Counted from the first letter of the stretch, positions 43,101 to 47,645 are shown. The stretch is 64,000 nt of DNA from Mytilisepta virgata (GCA_028015205.1 CM051516.1:30208230-30272229); one strand, 5' to 3'. The notes: generated by a model not told the origin, from the sequence alone. Made by a program: numbers and translations.

Positions 43101-45019
43101 TTCTACTCTGTGAGCAAAAAGTCTAATTTTCATTAGTGATTTCAATTTTATTTTGTACATTAAATTACAAATATTTAAAAAAAAAAATGTTTCTTATGTG
43201 GTACTCAACAATTTTTGTTCCATGAGTTGATCTACGGAAAAAGATCTTTGCTTAATTTCCTACTGATATTGTTGTAGGCACAACAAGCTGGCCAATGTAA
43301 GCATACCATGTCAATGTGGATTACACTAGCAATGGAGAGAGCAAAATTCTTAGCTAAATATGACAAGGTTTGTTATGAATATAATACTTAATGTTAATTT
43401 TTAGGAAATAAAAACGTCTTTTTAATAAACAATAGAATGGTTTTGTTGAAACATAAAATTTTCCCTATACCCTACTTTAACCGAGATTGTAATCTCTGAG
43501 GTGAAAACAGTTAAGAAAATACAACTTATTTTGTTTTCTTGGCACTTGTAAGCTGTCTCCTGTCTTAATTTTAAGATTTTCAGATCACTTTTCTCAAAAA
43601 TTATAATTTATAAAAAAAGAAAACATAATGAAAATACAGGCAAAATATGAATGAAATTAAAGAACCATTTGTTAGAGGAATTTCCAGAGTTTATGTACTA
43701 CTAAGTGTATTTTATGTGATTTATTTTACAGAAAGCATTTGAAGGGATATCAGACAACTTTAAAAAGCCGTTATCACAAGAGCAAACCAAGACTGTAGAG
43801 GATATGTTGAACAGGTTACCAGTTGAACAATTAGACATCTTGGTAGATCTACTGTTTGAATGTATAGTATTAAAGATAGATATTCCACAGAATATGGATG
43901 ATGAAGATTATGTTGATATGTCAAGAGTCAGGTACTGTAAAAGATTCAAATCATAAAAATATTTTGACTGTTGCTTCAGCTAAGGAGTTGTTAATATTGA
44001 TTCTGTAAACAGTAAAACTTTAATCATTGAAAAAAGGAAAAAAGGGCAGTTCTAGTGATCAAAGATCCAGACAGCAGAAATGTTGGCCAGAGGACTTTGA
44101 AAAGTAGTATGAAGCATTCATGATGTTCAAGTTTGATAATATTAAAGTAATGAGTTGCATTGTACTTTTGTGAACCTGATATACAAACCAGTACTATGAG
44201 CTTTCAGAGGGCAGATTTTTCTCTGTGTTGAAGGCCTTAATGTGACCTTATGATGAAGAACAGCAATAAAAGATGTCTTGCTTGAACATTTGCTATGTTT
44301 GAATGTGTGTCTGAAATTTATCTGCCCTATCCTTTCTTTCCTGTTAAAACCATTGGTGGTATACAGAAATTGAATTTTATTTTAAACATAAGTCTTAAAA
44401 TTTAAAAACTGTACTTATCACTTTGAGTGTAGTGAAATACAGGGATATCTGAGTGAAAGAAAATCTAATAATTTACTAGCAAACAAAAAAGTCATATTTC
44501 ACTCTTGGAAGTCAATAACGAAATTACTATACAAACGTCTGCAGGTAGTCGCATAATCTCTAGTATTTTCTCATTGATTCTTCTGGATATGTCAGTGTAA
44601 TACTGGGTAAACAGAATAACTAATCTTGAAATTGAAGACCCAAAAATGCTACACACATTGGTGAATTAATGTGTTGCTTGGTCACTTGTGGGTTAGGTAT
44701 TCAAATTTGAAGATTATACACTAATCCATCTTTCCATTGCAAAAAAAAAAACAAATTTAAAATTTTCCTTGGTTTTTTTTATCTCACTGTTGATGATTTA
44801 CCTTTTTTAACTTTCAGTTTACGTGACACTCTGATTGGATATCAGGATGCCTGCCCATTTGACGAGGAATTACCAATCGATGACAATTTGTTGATGGTGA
44901 TTGGTCAGTTTCATGAACCAGAAAACAATGAAAACTTGCGACTTCTTACAGGACAATCTGTAGAAGTGTGGCATCTTGTCAACAAAGTGTTTACAAATAA
45001 ACAAAAACAAAGGCACTAG
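757..45019 (+). CDS. RNF213: RNF213-like E3 ubiquitin ligase, C-terminal ~1,796 residues, 34 exons (5' part outside window)
   Basis: This is the 3' part of a giant RING-type E3 ligase gene. Vertebrate RNF213 is a cytosolic AAA-ATPase/E3 that coats lipid droplets and intracellular bacteria and acts in antimicrobial defence and vascular biology. Residue numbers here count from the first codon in the window. Residues 1-548 precede the RING and match the hinge/E3 scaffold that follows the AAA core. The RING (554-593) has C554-x2-C557, C570-G-H572, C575, C578 and C590-x2-C593. The RZ finger (1059-1110) has C1059-x3-H1063, C1070, C1079-x2-C1082 and a later GHVLG histidine (H1110). An E3 shell and C-terminal helical domain follow up to the TAG at 45017. 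All exons have consensus GT-AG borders and phases that agree throughout. The AAA units, start codon and promoter are not in the window. Family assignment is confident; orthology versus paralogy is not, because bivalves may carry several copies. Confidence 0.92.
1495..1925 (+). repeat. Degenerate two-unit repeat in intron 1
   Basis: Two diverged copies of a ~200-bp unit carry shared phrases (gaaactttca, tattgtgcac, ttattt...tgat, aaacatgg) and a tctgtctgtctg stretch. This resembles the bodies of the hairpin-headed elements seen elsewhere in the window, but I find no head or terminal hairpin. It is probably an old remnant. Confidence 0.4.
2129..2170 (+). repeat. Partial upstream duplicate of exon 2 start
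   Basis: About 42 bases (tgacatgacagtggtgtcag, then gtgtaggtaaaaattt) closely copy the first part of exon 2, about 52 bases before it. The copy has no AG acceptor in front of it, so it should not be spliced as an exon. Confidence 0.7.
2183..2327 (+). CDS. RNF213: RNF213-like exon 2 (residues 119-166)
   Basis: Acceptor tttattttag|, donor TTTCAG|gtttgt; in phase 1, out phase 2. It encodes an amphipathic helical segment (VCKHLTSILREKEESIGTVI) before the RNF213-typical helix that begins in exon 3. Confidence 0.88.
2962..3302 (+). CDS. RNF213: RNF213-like exon 3 (residues 167-280)
   Basis: Acceptor ctttgcag|, donor GAAG|gtattt; in phase 2, out phase 1. The stretch CLESRVIPILAGIIAFIDTN followed by LDIL resembles the vertebrate RNF213 segment after the AAA core, where a hydrophobic helix is followed by DRDCNLELL-like residues. 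VDLWIQMF follows. This is one of the better family anchors upstream of the RING. Confidence 0.92.
3774..3940 (+). CDS. RNF213: RNF213-like exon 4 (residues 280-336)
   Basis: Acceptor tttatttcag|, donor TGCAAT|gtaagt; in phase 1, out phase 0. It encodes a soluble helical segment (FDIVMKASEILQTLPLGKLL). A 9.6-kb intron stuffed with nested repeats follows. Confidence 0.9.
4760..6449 (+). mobile_element. Nested hairpin-headed element B
   Basis: Head AAGGGCTTTCCCGTC...GGAAAGTCCTT (4760-4791). The core is a tandem array (~5200-6400, unit ~120-130 bp) with phrases such as gatacagaagtggttcttct and gtcaaggtca. The inverted sub-terminal copy GAGAAAGCCCT (6409-6419) is followed directly by hairpin CAATTGTTC-TTT-GAACAATTG. 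It lies in the TTATTATTA tract just behind the head of element A. Confidence 0.65.
6456..7541 (+). mobile_element. Nested hairpin-headed element C with doubled head
   Basis: The head ATGTCCCCGACCACG...GGGGACAT plus its trailing tattgtttttactccg tract is present twice in direct tandem (6456 and 6516, 60-bp period). The core is about six copies of a ~128-bp unit centred on gtatacagggtat and atggccgccattttcaagat. The end is GAGGGGACAT followed by a perfect 16-bp palindrome ACGTTTCGCGAAACGT (7519-7534). Confidence 0.7.
7546..9336 (+). mobile_element. Hairpin-headed element D, three partial copies in tandem
   Basis: The head ATGTCGCCCCGAACG...GGGACGACAT occurs at 7546, 7609 and 8289. The end, GGGGCGACAT with a GCAATTGC palindrome and CTAG, occurs three times, finishing at about 8280, 8856 and 9336. 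Bodies carry (TTATT)n and (CTTT)n runs and the same ATGGCCGCC motifs as element C. The pattern suggests self-insertion or unequal exchange of one family. Confidence 0.7.
9560..10720 (+). repeat. 135-bp tandem array, core of element A
   Basis: About nine units share ccctataaccatatatatta; starts of this phrase at 9572, 9726, 9862, 9997, 10132, 10267, 10402, 10526 and 10661 give a period near 135 bp. The same unit makes up the core of the separate element at 11569-13440, which has a different head. A period of 45 codons keeps long shadow frames open. Confidence 0.85.
11249..11423 (+). repeat. 25-bp tandem repeat, seven copies
   Basis: Unit gctagctttgttaacaggca plus gtatt, repeated seven times with only a few substitutions (taac/tagc/aagc variants). 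Each unit holds a GTTAAC palindrome, except the one with TGTGAAC. Confidence 0.92.
11569..13440 (+). mobile_element. Hairpin-headed element E sharing element A's core
   Basis: Head ATGTCTCCCCTTC...GGGAGACAT (11569-11594). The core is eight or so 134-135-bp units like those in element A. The 5' body is partly repeated at 12789-12950. The inverted sub-terminal copy GAAGGGGAGACAT (13382-13394) is followed by two perfect hairpins, TTTTAGC-GT-GCTAAAA (13398-13413) and AGTCCAGC-AT-GCTGGACT (13415-13432). Confidence 0.7.
13526..13747 (+). CDS. RNF213: RNF213-like exon 5 (residues 337-410)
   Basis: Acceptor ctcatacag|, donor GAAAAA|gtaagt; phase 0 at both ends. It encodes a segment with RYSR-like basic residues, aromatic clusters (FKNFSYIVHVWPEC) and a closing acidic ITDEEK. 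It lies only about 85 bases after the end of element E. Confidence 0.9.
14088..14299 (+). CDS. RNF213: RNF213-like exon 6 (residues 411-481)
   Basis: Acceptor tttttatag|, donor GCAAG|gtaatg; in phase 0, out phase 2. Helical; contains HMLVQDLEPSKEALNKSDTR and ends with a basic CRKGIQNAR. Fits the E3 scaffold ahead of the RING. Confidence 0.9.
14668..15240 (+). repeat. Interspersed repeat family R1 (full-length-like copy)
   Basis: Starts agagaatggaaacagggaat, then gagacaacaacccgac and aaagagcag. A truncated second copy lies at 28712-28842. The body continues to about 15240 with no ORF. I do not recognise a transposon class. Confidence 0.6.
15865..15967 (+). CDS. RNF213: RNF213-like exon 7 (residues 481-515)
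   Basis: Acceptor cattttcag|, donor TGGGCA|gtatgt; in phase 2, out phase 0. Encodes WTRAVVVKLFIEHVC and a charged tail ending MPLWA. The preceding intron holds a short triple direct repeat (acagcctatgcctgagagaa) near 15467-15540. Confidence 0.9.
16288..16388 (+). CDS. RNF213: RNF213-like exon 8 (residues 516-549)
   Basis: Acceptor ctgtttag|, donor TTTTGG|gtaaga; in phase 0, out phase 2. Charged helix (ELESLEKVEKFLKHC) leading straight into the RING exon. Confidence 0.88.
16543..16585 (+). repeat. Simple repeat: poly-C followed by (CA)n
   Basis: A run of about 18 C followed by acacacacac with a cat interruption, inside intron 8. Confidence 0.95.
16972..17151 (+). CDS. RNF213: RNF213-like exon 9: RING finger (residues 549-609)
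   Basis: Acceptor cattcag|, donor AATAG|gtacat; phase 2 at both ends. A complete C3HC4 RING sits in one exon: C554-V-G-C557, then LPCGH (C570, H572), C575-R-K-C578 and C590-P-T-C593. In RNF213 this domain sits in the E3 module, but reported activity depends mainly on the RZ finger. An internal TGTCAG|gtagaa could act as an alternative donor just after the last cysteine pair, but the downstream phase supports the longer exon. Confidence 0.96.
17817..18408 (+). mobile_element. Hairpin-headed element F in intron 9
   Basis: Head AGTTCACCGGGCCCAAAGGG followed by CCATGTGAGCT. Body has cttctcctcagaaaccactg and repeated gatgaccc/ccaagatggcc phrases. The end is CCAGGTGAGAGATAC with an AGGCTCTCGGGAGACT stem and CTAG. 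It is in sense orientation in the intron between the RING exon and exon 10. Confidence 0.7.
18624..18881 (+). CDS. RNF213: RNF213-like exon 10 (residues 609-695)
   Basis: Acceptor atttacag|, donor ACTAG|gtaata; phase 2 at both ends. The stretch FQDYRNRCNSFFMEVVSQLC followed by FAEGTPPS is a strong RNF213 signature immediately after the RING: vertebrate proteins have an RRCNxFF...VSxLCF...PP pattern here. Confidence 0.96.
19214..19334 (+). CDS. RNF213: RNF213-like exon 11 (residues 695-735)
   Basis: Acceptor tatttcag|, donor ATGGAG|gtaaat; in phase 2, out phase 0. Encodes EHEIENYLLEYFNRVSELV and a leucine-rich helix ELCLLVLQCME, part of the E3 shell. Confidence 0.93.
19771..20109 (+). mobile_element. 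tRNA-derived SINE with 14-bp target duplication
   Basis: The 5' part holds a B-box-like GGGTTTGATCC, and the 3' tail is CACTGGACGTTAAACAACAA followed by (CATC)n. It is flanked by perfect direct repeats TAAATAAAAAAGAA at 19757-19770 and 20110-20123. Insertion is in the sense direction in intron 11. Confidence 0.85.
20169..20440 (+). CDS. RNF213: RNF213-like exon 12 (residues 736-826)
   Basis: Acceptor ttattacag|, donor CCTAG|gtaagt; in phase 0, out phase 2. Helical E3-shell segment with VRFCLTVVAKYIHNLYGTAK and closing CEECGSEWPR. Confidence 0.93.
20686..20862 (+). repeat. Tandem duplication carrying a decoy copy of the exon 13 acceptor
   Basis: A unit of about 88 bp (aaacactaatgtcagagtta ... 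atatattttcaggcgatact) is present twice. The second copy ends in the real acceptor and first bases of exon 13. The first gives a decoy acceptor at 20761-20762 followed by the same first ten exon bases. Reading on from the decoy in phase meets TAA at 20782. Confidence 0.9.
20853..20973 (+). CDS. RNF213: RNF213-like exon 13 (residues 826-866)
   Basis: Acceptor tattttcag|, donor AAAAAG|gtaaat; in phase 2, out phase 0. Encodes RYFVKQLCRCYGIDSYQTV and FLRWVHLPEL. The RYFLKQL-like motif and FLRW are typical of RNF213-type E3 shells. Confidence 0.94.
21215..21602 (+). mobile_element. SINE-like element with (CAAT)n tail, intron 13
   Basis: The tail CACTGGACGTTAAGCAACAA(TCAA)n ends at 21602 and matches the tail of the SINE at 19771. 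The 5' limit is unclear and I see no A/B boxes. Downstream to 22018 I see nothing supportable except a remnant-like stretch around 21690-21800. Confidence 0.6.
22019..22135 (+). CDS. RNF213: RNF213-like exon 14 (residues 867-905)
   Basis: Acceptor atttttcag|, donor CTTCAG|gtatta; phase 0 at both ends. Encodes a GDEYKELRETV helix. The following 750-base intron (22136-22885) shows no repeat or ORF I can support. Confidence 0.92.
22886..22993 (+). CDS. RNF213: RNF213-like exon 15 (residues 906-941)
   Basis: Acceptor ttttaatag|, donor GATAAG|gtatga; phase 0 at both ends. Helix RIKLLLAVHREICMNHVYD, part of the E3 shell. Confidence 0.92.
23216..23478 (-). mobile_element. tRNA-derived SINE, antisense in intron 15
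   Basis: Read on the minus strand, it begins gcctcggtggccgagtggta. The A box TGGCCGAGTGG fits the Pol III consensus fully, and a B-box-like GTTTGAATCTC follows. The 3' part has ccaccaataaaaactggctg and ggcataaaaccc. A 3' fragment of the same family lies at 36539-36685. Confidence 0.85.
23609..23662 (+). CDS. RNF213: RNF213-like exon 16 (residues 942-959)
   Basis: Acceptor ttgtttcag|, donor AACAAG|gtatga; 54 nt, phase 0 at both ends. Short helix GKAFLHEFLTNHELTKNK. It fits in frame between exons 15 and 17, so skipping it would keep the frame. Confidence 0.88.
24130..24290 (+). repeat. Two-copy tandem repeat (~77 bp) in intron 16
   Basis: Two copies of agatttattaatgtcaaact ... tttgcagtttgtaataaaa ... 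catagtttgaagtttga. No coding content. Confidence 0.85.
24643..24834 (+). CDS. RNF213: RNF213-like exon 17 (residues 960-1023)
   Basis: Acceptor gtattacag|, donor ATGGTG|gtaaat; phase 0 at both ends. Contains HFLILIVEIPGKTTLLSPLQ. A +2-frame ORF over the same bases is a shadow. An alternative donor three bases earlier would drop one valine without shifting frame. Confidence 0.92.
25085..25187 (+). CDS. RNF213: RNF213-like exon 18 (residues 1024-1058)
   Basis: Acceptor attttccag|, donor TATC|gtgagt; in phase 0, out phase 1. Contains YFPTMPQDELGEVKEALL and ends in FYR just ahead of the RZ finger, matching the [WY]Y.CPNGH lead-in of the family. Confidence 0.94.
25255..25560 (+). repeat. Interspersed repeat R2, intron 18
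   Basis: Phrases gacctggtacagacacttaa, ggtggggttaaac and ggtacccaaacct are echoed in a diverged stretch at 32860-33010 (gatttggtagaggcattta, aggctttaaacgg). Probably one old family. Confidence 0.4.
26401..26435 (+). CDS. RNF213: RNF213-like exon 19: 35-nt microexon, first half of RZ finger (residues 1058-1069)
   Basis: Acceptor attttttcag|, donor GAAAT|gtaagt; in phase 1, out phase 0. Encodes R-CPNGHPYVIGN, carrying the first zinc ligands C1059 and H1063 (C-x3-H). Skipping would both shift the frame and remove these ligands. Confidence 0.95.
27206..28038. mobile_element. MITE with TACTGTGGATTCATT termini, intron 19
   Basis: The left end TACTGTGGATTCATT, with a shared CCAATTTTCGTG a little further in, is inverted at the right end (CACGAAAATTGG ... 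AATGAATCCACAGTA). TA lies at each end, as in mariner-type insertions. No intact ORF of its own. It separates the two halves of the RZ finger. Confidence 0.75.
28231..28328 (+). CDS. RNF213: RNF213-like exon 20: second part of RZ finger (residues 1070-1102)
   Basis: Acceptor gtattacag|, donor CCAGG|gtaagt; in phase 0, out phase 2. Begins with C1070, then C1079-K-E-C1082 and GREIGGQGYKLRPGNEL. C-x2-C followed by xxIGG is characteristic of the RZ fingers of RNF213 and ZNFX1. Confidence 0.96.
28712..28842 (+). repeat. Truncated R1 repeat close to exon 21 acceptor
   Basis: Copies the first ~130 bases of the R1 repeat at 14668 (agagaatggaaacaggggat, gagacaacaaccca), then stops 46 bases before exon 21. 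Confidence 0.85.
28888..29041 (+). CDS. RNF213: RNF213-like exon 21: end of RZ region (residues 1102-1153)
   Basis: Acceptor attttttcag|, donor TTACAG|gtaagt; in phase 2, out phase 0. The motif DRTESGHVLG carries H1110, in the region where vertebrate RNF213 has the histidine reported as essential for RZ-dependent ubiquitylation (human H4509 by my recollection). Then FAVLRLLTHISMYVGANVNL, an RNF213-typical helix. Confidence 0.96.
29523..29706 (+). CDS. RNF213: RNF213-like exon 22 (residues 1154-1215)
   Basis: Acceptor ttttatag|, donor TTATCG|gtgagg; in phase 0, out phase 1. Helical; EIADYLLEHINLDFASIQNI and ILILIHHLLADIM. C-terminal helical domain. Confidence 0.93.
30333..30433 (+). CDS. RNF213: RNF213-like exon 23 (residues 1215-1248)
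   Basis: Acceptor tttatcag|, donor CTTCAG|gtaaac; in phase 1, out phase 0. Encodes LQNKDSRAQWEEQFAKRYID; the R..WE..F pattern recurs in RNF213 C-terminal domains. Confidence 0.93.
30765..31350 (+). repeat. ~280-300-bp tandem duplication in intron 23
   Basis: Two copies (about 30765-31030 and 31045-31350) share tccaaaac...caatatggcttc, ggcaatatctag, actttattagtaga, acaagtgtca and acagaaaacaaaaaa. The second has extra inserted bases near 31085-31190. Confidence 0.85.
31494..31663. mobile_element. Small palindromic MITE, intron 23
   Basis: Ends GTGTCATGAAATGGGTGTTTT (21 bases incl. one mismatch) and its inverse ACACCCATTTAATGACAC; interior partly self-complementary (cgtat...ggcc / ggcc...atacg). 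About 170 bp, no ORF. Confidence 0.7.
31741..31798 (+). CDS. RNF213: RNF213-like exon 24 (residues 1249-1268)
   Basis: Acceptor tatattgcag|, donor CTTG|gtaaga; 58 nt, in phase 0, out phase 1. Encodes DKENIIGQCNHRILNDQRL. The following intron 31799-32391 shows nothing I can support. Confidence 0.9.
32392..32576 (+). CDS. RNF213: RNF213-like exon 25 (residues 1268-1329)
   Basis: Acceptor tcatttag|, donor AAGGAG|gtaatt; in phase 1, out phase 0. Encodes LQILYETNKPQETQDI, then PAVWRYRALISVNHLRQNLD; the P.[LV]WR[YF]R motif is a C-terminal RNF213 hallmark. Confidence 0.95.
33092..33233 (+). CDS. RNF213: RNF213-like exon 26 (residues 1330-1377)
   Basis: Acceptor acattacag|, donor GACAAG|gttgta; in phase 0, out phase 1. 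Encodes LRAIRFVPSIIRLQKILIQK, matching the L[KR]F[LV]P.I..LQ..L pattern of the family. Confidence 0.95.
33315..34171 (+). mobile_element. Hairpin-headed element G in intron 26
   Basis: Head AGCTCACCTGGCTATGGCCA followed by GGGTGAG, then a (GTCC)n/(GTCGTCC)n run at 33361-33425. Body holds cttctcctcagaaaccattt and repeated gagttattgccctt. End: AGGTGAGCGATAC with stem AGGCTC-TGGT-GAGCCT and CTAG. The related end at 34474-34510 (caggtgagcgattcgggct) is the tail of a second, mostly lost copy. Confidence 0.75.
34588..34671 (+). CDS. RNF213: RNF213-like exon 27 (residues 1377-1405)
   Basis: Acceptor gattgtag|, donor TTATG|gtaaga; phase 1 at both ends. Encodes RRLKDFLNLLDDYSKAWNCV followed by KDSLETY; W in a helix after the FL..L motif is typical. 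Its 3' half and donor are the seed of the tandem array that follows. Confidence 0.94.
34629..34951 (+). repeat. Tandem array of the exon 27 3' half plus splice donor, five copies
   Basis: The unit taaagcctggaactgtgtaa...gaaacttatggtaagaattt starts at 34631 (real exon), 34705, 34779, 34849 and 34922, a period of 70-74 bp. Copies 2 and 3 keep an intact TTATG|gtaaga donor, copy 4 has gttaga, and copy 5 is truncated. The downstream copies lack an acceptor, so they sit inside intron 27. Confidence 0.93.
35329..35521 (+). CDS. RNF213: RNF213-like exon 28 (residues 1405-1469)
   Basis: Acceptor gattttcag|, donor CAAAA|gtaagt; in phase 1, out phase 2. Encodes CPADEGLVTVAKEYC, HLIPTHRDAGLCSYVLLFFL and a basic/aromatic tail. 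Confidence 0.94.
35522..35740 (+). mobile_element. Hairpin head and short tandem remnants directly behind exon 28 donor
   Basis: An 8-bp perfect stem CCCCCACT/AGTGGGGG (35532-35539 with 35545-35552) follows the gtaagt by four bases and is followed by ctatattg, like the heads of the hairpin-headed elements. Beyond it, atattgtccatatggaggac is repeated (35638-35690). Confidence 0.55.
35795..36170 (+). repeat. Interspersed repeat P, copy 1 (intron 28)
   Basis: Shares gagtgtggtgaaatac, gtcatatttcactct, tatacaaac, gtagtcgcataa, cagaataactaatct and gaattaatgtgtt with a second copy at 44405-44725 in intron 33. Internal segments are partly self-complementary. Confidence 0.7.
36299..36512. mobile_element. 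Palindromic MITE-like element, intron 28
   Basis: Arms of about 80 bases: gacactttt...gatatgttaagatgtc, then cacctataatatag and gctatatattttttgtc on the left. The inverse gacaaaaaaaatatagc, ctatattttataggtg, gacatcctaacatatgc and agtgtcc lies on the right. Confidence 0.7.
36539..36685 (+). mobile_element. 3' fragment of tRNA-derived SINE
   Basis: Matches the 3' half of the antisense SINE at 23216-23478 (attgacaaggattg, ggtggttctctc, ccaccaataaaaactggcc, aaatgtgctgaatacggcat); the Pol III box region is missing. Confidence 0.8.
37066..37560 (+). repeat. Hairpin-headed element H with ~170-bp tandem core
   Basis: Begins GTGTGCCCCACCACAAATGT and ends GGCGGGGCACAAT (inverse of the start). The core is three units with tctggttaagttttgcattt, aggttcatttct and atcaatgaaac. 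Confidence 0.6.
38163..38382 (+). CDS. RNF213: RNF213-like exon 29 (residues 1469-1542)
   Basis: Acceptor ctttatag|, donor GAAGAG|gtatta; in phase 2, out phase 0. Encodes DRDLLPMVLANCNYSFEVGQ followed by GTKVEYNF; the KDLLPLVLxHCxYxLExG pattern is a strong RNF213 C-terminal signature. Intron 38383-39094 holds nothing I can support. Confidence 0.96.
39095..39169 (+). CDS. RNF213: RNF213-like exon 30 (residues 1543-1567)
   Basis: Acceptor tgatttcag|, donor AAACAG|gttggt; 75 nt, phase 0 at both ends. Encodes IETITYRSESTNSVVFKTLC and ERVKQ. Confidence 0.88.
39431..41622 (+). mobile_element. GCGGTCGTA element, copy 1 (intron 30)
   Basis: Head ATACGACCGCAAAATTTTTG followed by CGGTCGTAT (39434-39462), then a (GTCGTC)n run and a body of repeated phrases (aaggttgggattg, ttggtcccaa, attaggggcc). 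End: inverted TGCGGTCGTA (41582-41592), then a GCTGCGC-CCA-GCGGAGC hairpin and ATTTTATT. Contains several G-runs of 8-16 and no transposase frame. Confidence 0.85.
42311..42396. repeat. 86-bp palindrome with ATGTCC head
   Basis: Outer arms CACAGGCACTTGTTTCA and TGAAACAAGTGCCTGTG (17 of 17 paired); inner arms atatgtcctct / agggggacatat. Looks like a solitary or minimal hairpin-headed element. Confidence 0.8.
42853..43050 (+). CDS. RNF213: RNF213-like exon 31 (residues 1568-1633)
   Basis: Acceptor cttctacag|, donor CCAAAG|gtaatg; phase 0 at both ends. Encodes YPDLCESLDKLDIAISFLKS then VGSDPNSSLTDFI, matching the vertebrate CDAL...E..LGFL...GGDP pattern. Confidence 0.95.
43278..43367 (+). CDS. 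RNF213: RNF213-like exon 32 (residues 1634-1663)
   Basis: Acceptor attgttgtag|, donor GACAAG|gtttgt; phase 0 at both ends. Encodes CKHTMSMWITLAMERAKFLA; the L.H...LW..L..E pattern is typical of the C-terminal domain. Confidence 0.94.
43732..43931 (+). CDS. RNF213: RNF213-like exon 33 (residues 1664-1730)
   Basis: Acceptor attttacag|, donor GTCAG|gtactg; in phase 0, out phase 2. Encodes a KPLSQEQTKTVEDMLNRLPV linker, a hydrophobic helix and an acidic stretch (NMDDEDYVDM). Confidence 0.93.
44405..44725 (+). repeat. Interspersed repeat P, copy 2 (intron 33)
   Basis: Diverged copy of 35795-36170 (gagtgtagtgaaatacaggg, gtcatatttcactct, gtagtcgcataatc, cagaataactaatct, gaattaatgtgtt). Confidence 0.7.
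44818..45019 (+). CDS. RNF213: RNF213-like last exon 34 (residues 1730-1796 and stop)
   Basis: Acceptor aactttcag|, in phase 2. Encodes LRDTLIGYQDACPFDEELPI, a hydrophobic strand, LRLLTGQSVEVWHLV and a basic tail ending KQKQRH, then TAG at 45017-45019. Confidence 0.95.
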
Positions 45020-45287
45020 ATGCAGACAACAACAAAAAGTGATTTTACTAAAATATGATGAAATGATTTCTTGGGACTAGTAATTATAAAGACTTAATTT
45101 TCTTGCTTTGAAAAAAACAAATTTTTTGCTACATTATTAGTAAACTATTTGCTAAATACATTTCAAATTTTTCTACGAGTTCACATCTGGGCAAATTATG
45201 CAATTATCATATAATTTTTCTGTAAAAGTGCATTTGATTTGCTATTTTTCAAAAACTCAAAAAGGCCCTCATAATACAAATGTATTA

Positions 45288-45324
45288 AATAAAAACTGAA
45301 AAGTGGTATTGGAAATGTAATAAA
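45288..45324 (+). promoter_or_regulatory. Two candidate poly(A) signals
   Basis: AATAAA at 45288-45293 and at 45319-45324, about 270-300 bases after the stop codon, followed by an A/T-rich stretch. First plausible cleavage region for the RNF213-like transcript. Confidence 0.5.
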
Positions 45325-47616
45325 GACATTGAAATACAATGTTGACAGGAAAAAAAAATTGTTAACTGTAGAAACAATTATGATTAAAAGATTTAATTAA
45401 GGTGACAATAATGGTTTTGAGAATGATTATACAATATGTATTACATACGTGGGAAAAATTGCATGTATCAATTTATAATCAAAGAAAAATTCTATAATTT
45501 TCGTGGGACTTTGTCTTTCAGTCATAAGTGCAATCATGCAAAATATATAGTTTATAAACTGCTGTTTTTTGTTTGTTAAATTTAAATATATATTTCACAT
45601 TGTGATAGTGCTATATAATTGATTGATTTATTTTTTCACATTTGTTTTATATTGTTAGAGATAGTTTAGTTGGGTTTTTTGTACTTTGAGATCCATATTA
45701 AGTATCTGTGATGTAGGTTTTTTTATTCATCTTTAAGATAACATTATTCAAATGCCTTGGGAACAGATGTCATGTTTCATTTATTTTCATATAATGCACC
45801 TTTTCATAATTCCAGAAATATCTACAGGTGTTATGTCATTATTGAAATCACTTTAGTATTTAAAACAAAAAAGAATTATAATAATCAAATACCAGTTGTT
45901 TCCCATTTCTTTTTCTTTTTTTCCCTTAATTAGACTCGCGTGCATAAGGTTATAGCTTTATATGTTTACAATTTTTTCAATTTATTATTGTACACTGAAT
46001 TGTATAGAATATTTTAAAAAGATCTGCACAAAATATCTGTTTTGTCATTGACTTACCATACAGGTAATAGTACATTGTACGTTGTAGTATTCATTATGTG
46101 ACTTTTTAAGAGTGCTTATTTTTTTCCTAGAACTGTGGCAAATATACTTCAGTGATAGGAGGACATATTTTAAAGTTTAATATAGACTATCTCAAGTTTA
46201 GATATAAAGATTTGCATGATGAATGCTTGAATAATTTACAGATTTATTACACATTTTATTATAGATTTTATTATAGTGACCAGCATAATCAGTGTTTGTA
46301 AAAATATAGCAAACATTTTTTAAATATCATAATAAAAAAGAAGTAATTTTGCCTGCGGTAATATTAAGTGATTTTTAAATCAAAGATCAGAATTTAACAC
46401 AATTTTTATTTGAAACTGTGCATAAGTATTTTGCTTGTGATTTGTGACAAAAATTTAATGGTCAGGGCTTTCAGAAAATTAATACTTAGACTGTGATAAT
46501 AAGGTAACAAAGTTTGGGGGGTATATAGGTTTCAGTCTGTCTGTCCGAAATAACATCTGCAACTCCTCCTACATTTCTTGCAGGATTCTGATGAAACTTT
46601 CTAGAGTGTTAGATTACTCTATGGAGATGTGCATATTTTCAGGAATTTCTGTTTGGGCGAGGATTTGGAAAAATATGATCATTTGAACTTTGTATGCTTC
46701 AAAATAGATATGTTGCTGCAGGGGATCCCTTTCAGGACAGTTCTAGTTTAATCAAATCTTCCAACGGAAAAATCCAGTCCATCTTACTACTCCAAACAGT
46801 AATCAAATGATGGAAAATTTGGTTTGCTGTCAACTCGATAGCATATGTTTTGGTTTTTATAGGTTCGGTATTACAAAATATGGTCTTTTAATGATTCACT
46901 TTTTGTTATTTAAATTTTGTACTTACAGGAATCATATAAATAAACTTGTAAAGAATATTCAACAAAGAAACTGTTATTTTATCATGAATGAAACATATTA
47001 ATTTTTCCTTTAGAACTGTTAGTTATAGGCAAAACCTATTGACCTTGTGTCAAAATATTCCATTAAGTTAAGCAGGAGAAAAGGTAGAGTTGTTTAGTGT
47101 TGACATGAGATCTTCATTTGGGCTATTTACATGTATTTTCTTGTATCAGATGAAATAGTGTGATTATTTTGTTAGATTGTGAGAAAACATATATTTTGAA
47201 TTGTGCAGATTTGTTTTGCCTTACATACCCAAAGGACCGCTTAAGTTTATGGATATCTCACTAAATAATAAAGGAGAAAAAATATGGGAACACAACGAAT
47301 GGGTGAGCAAATGATGAATACTTGTCTCGAGGATTGCTTTGAAGGATCAATTTTACTACTGCAGATTATGAAGGTTTCCTTACATGTCATCTATGAAATG
47401 CAGATATAACATGAATGATTTGACAAAAAGATGGTAAATGAATTAGCACAAATTCATTGAGCTTTATGTTTGCATATAGACATTGATGACAAACTTATTT
47501 AGCACAGGCATAACAGCCTTAGCTGGTTAGAAGAGGTTTTTTTCCAGAGGTTCATTGACATTTTTCAGGTCAGGTGTTGCATAAATTTCCCATTTAAAAA
47601 AATTGTAAAAGTTTTT

Positions 47617-47645
47617 ATGCCCCTGTGATGAAGAGTCAGGGGCAT
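47617..47645. repeat. Isolated hairpin head ATGCCCCTG...CAGGGGCAT
   Basis: Palindromic head followed by tgtctgtccatttgtccag, like other heads in the window. No matching inverted end found; probably a 5' fragment. Confidence 0.55.
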
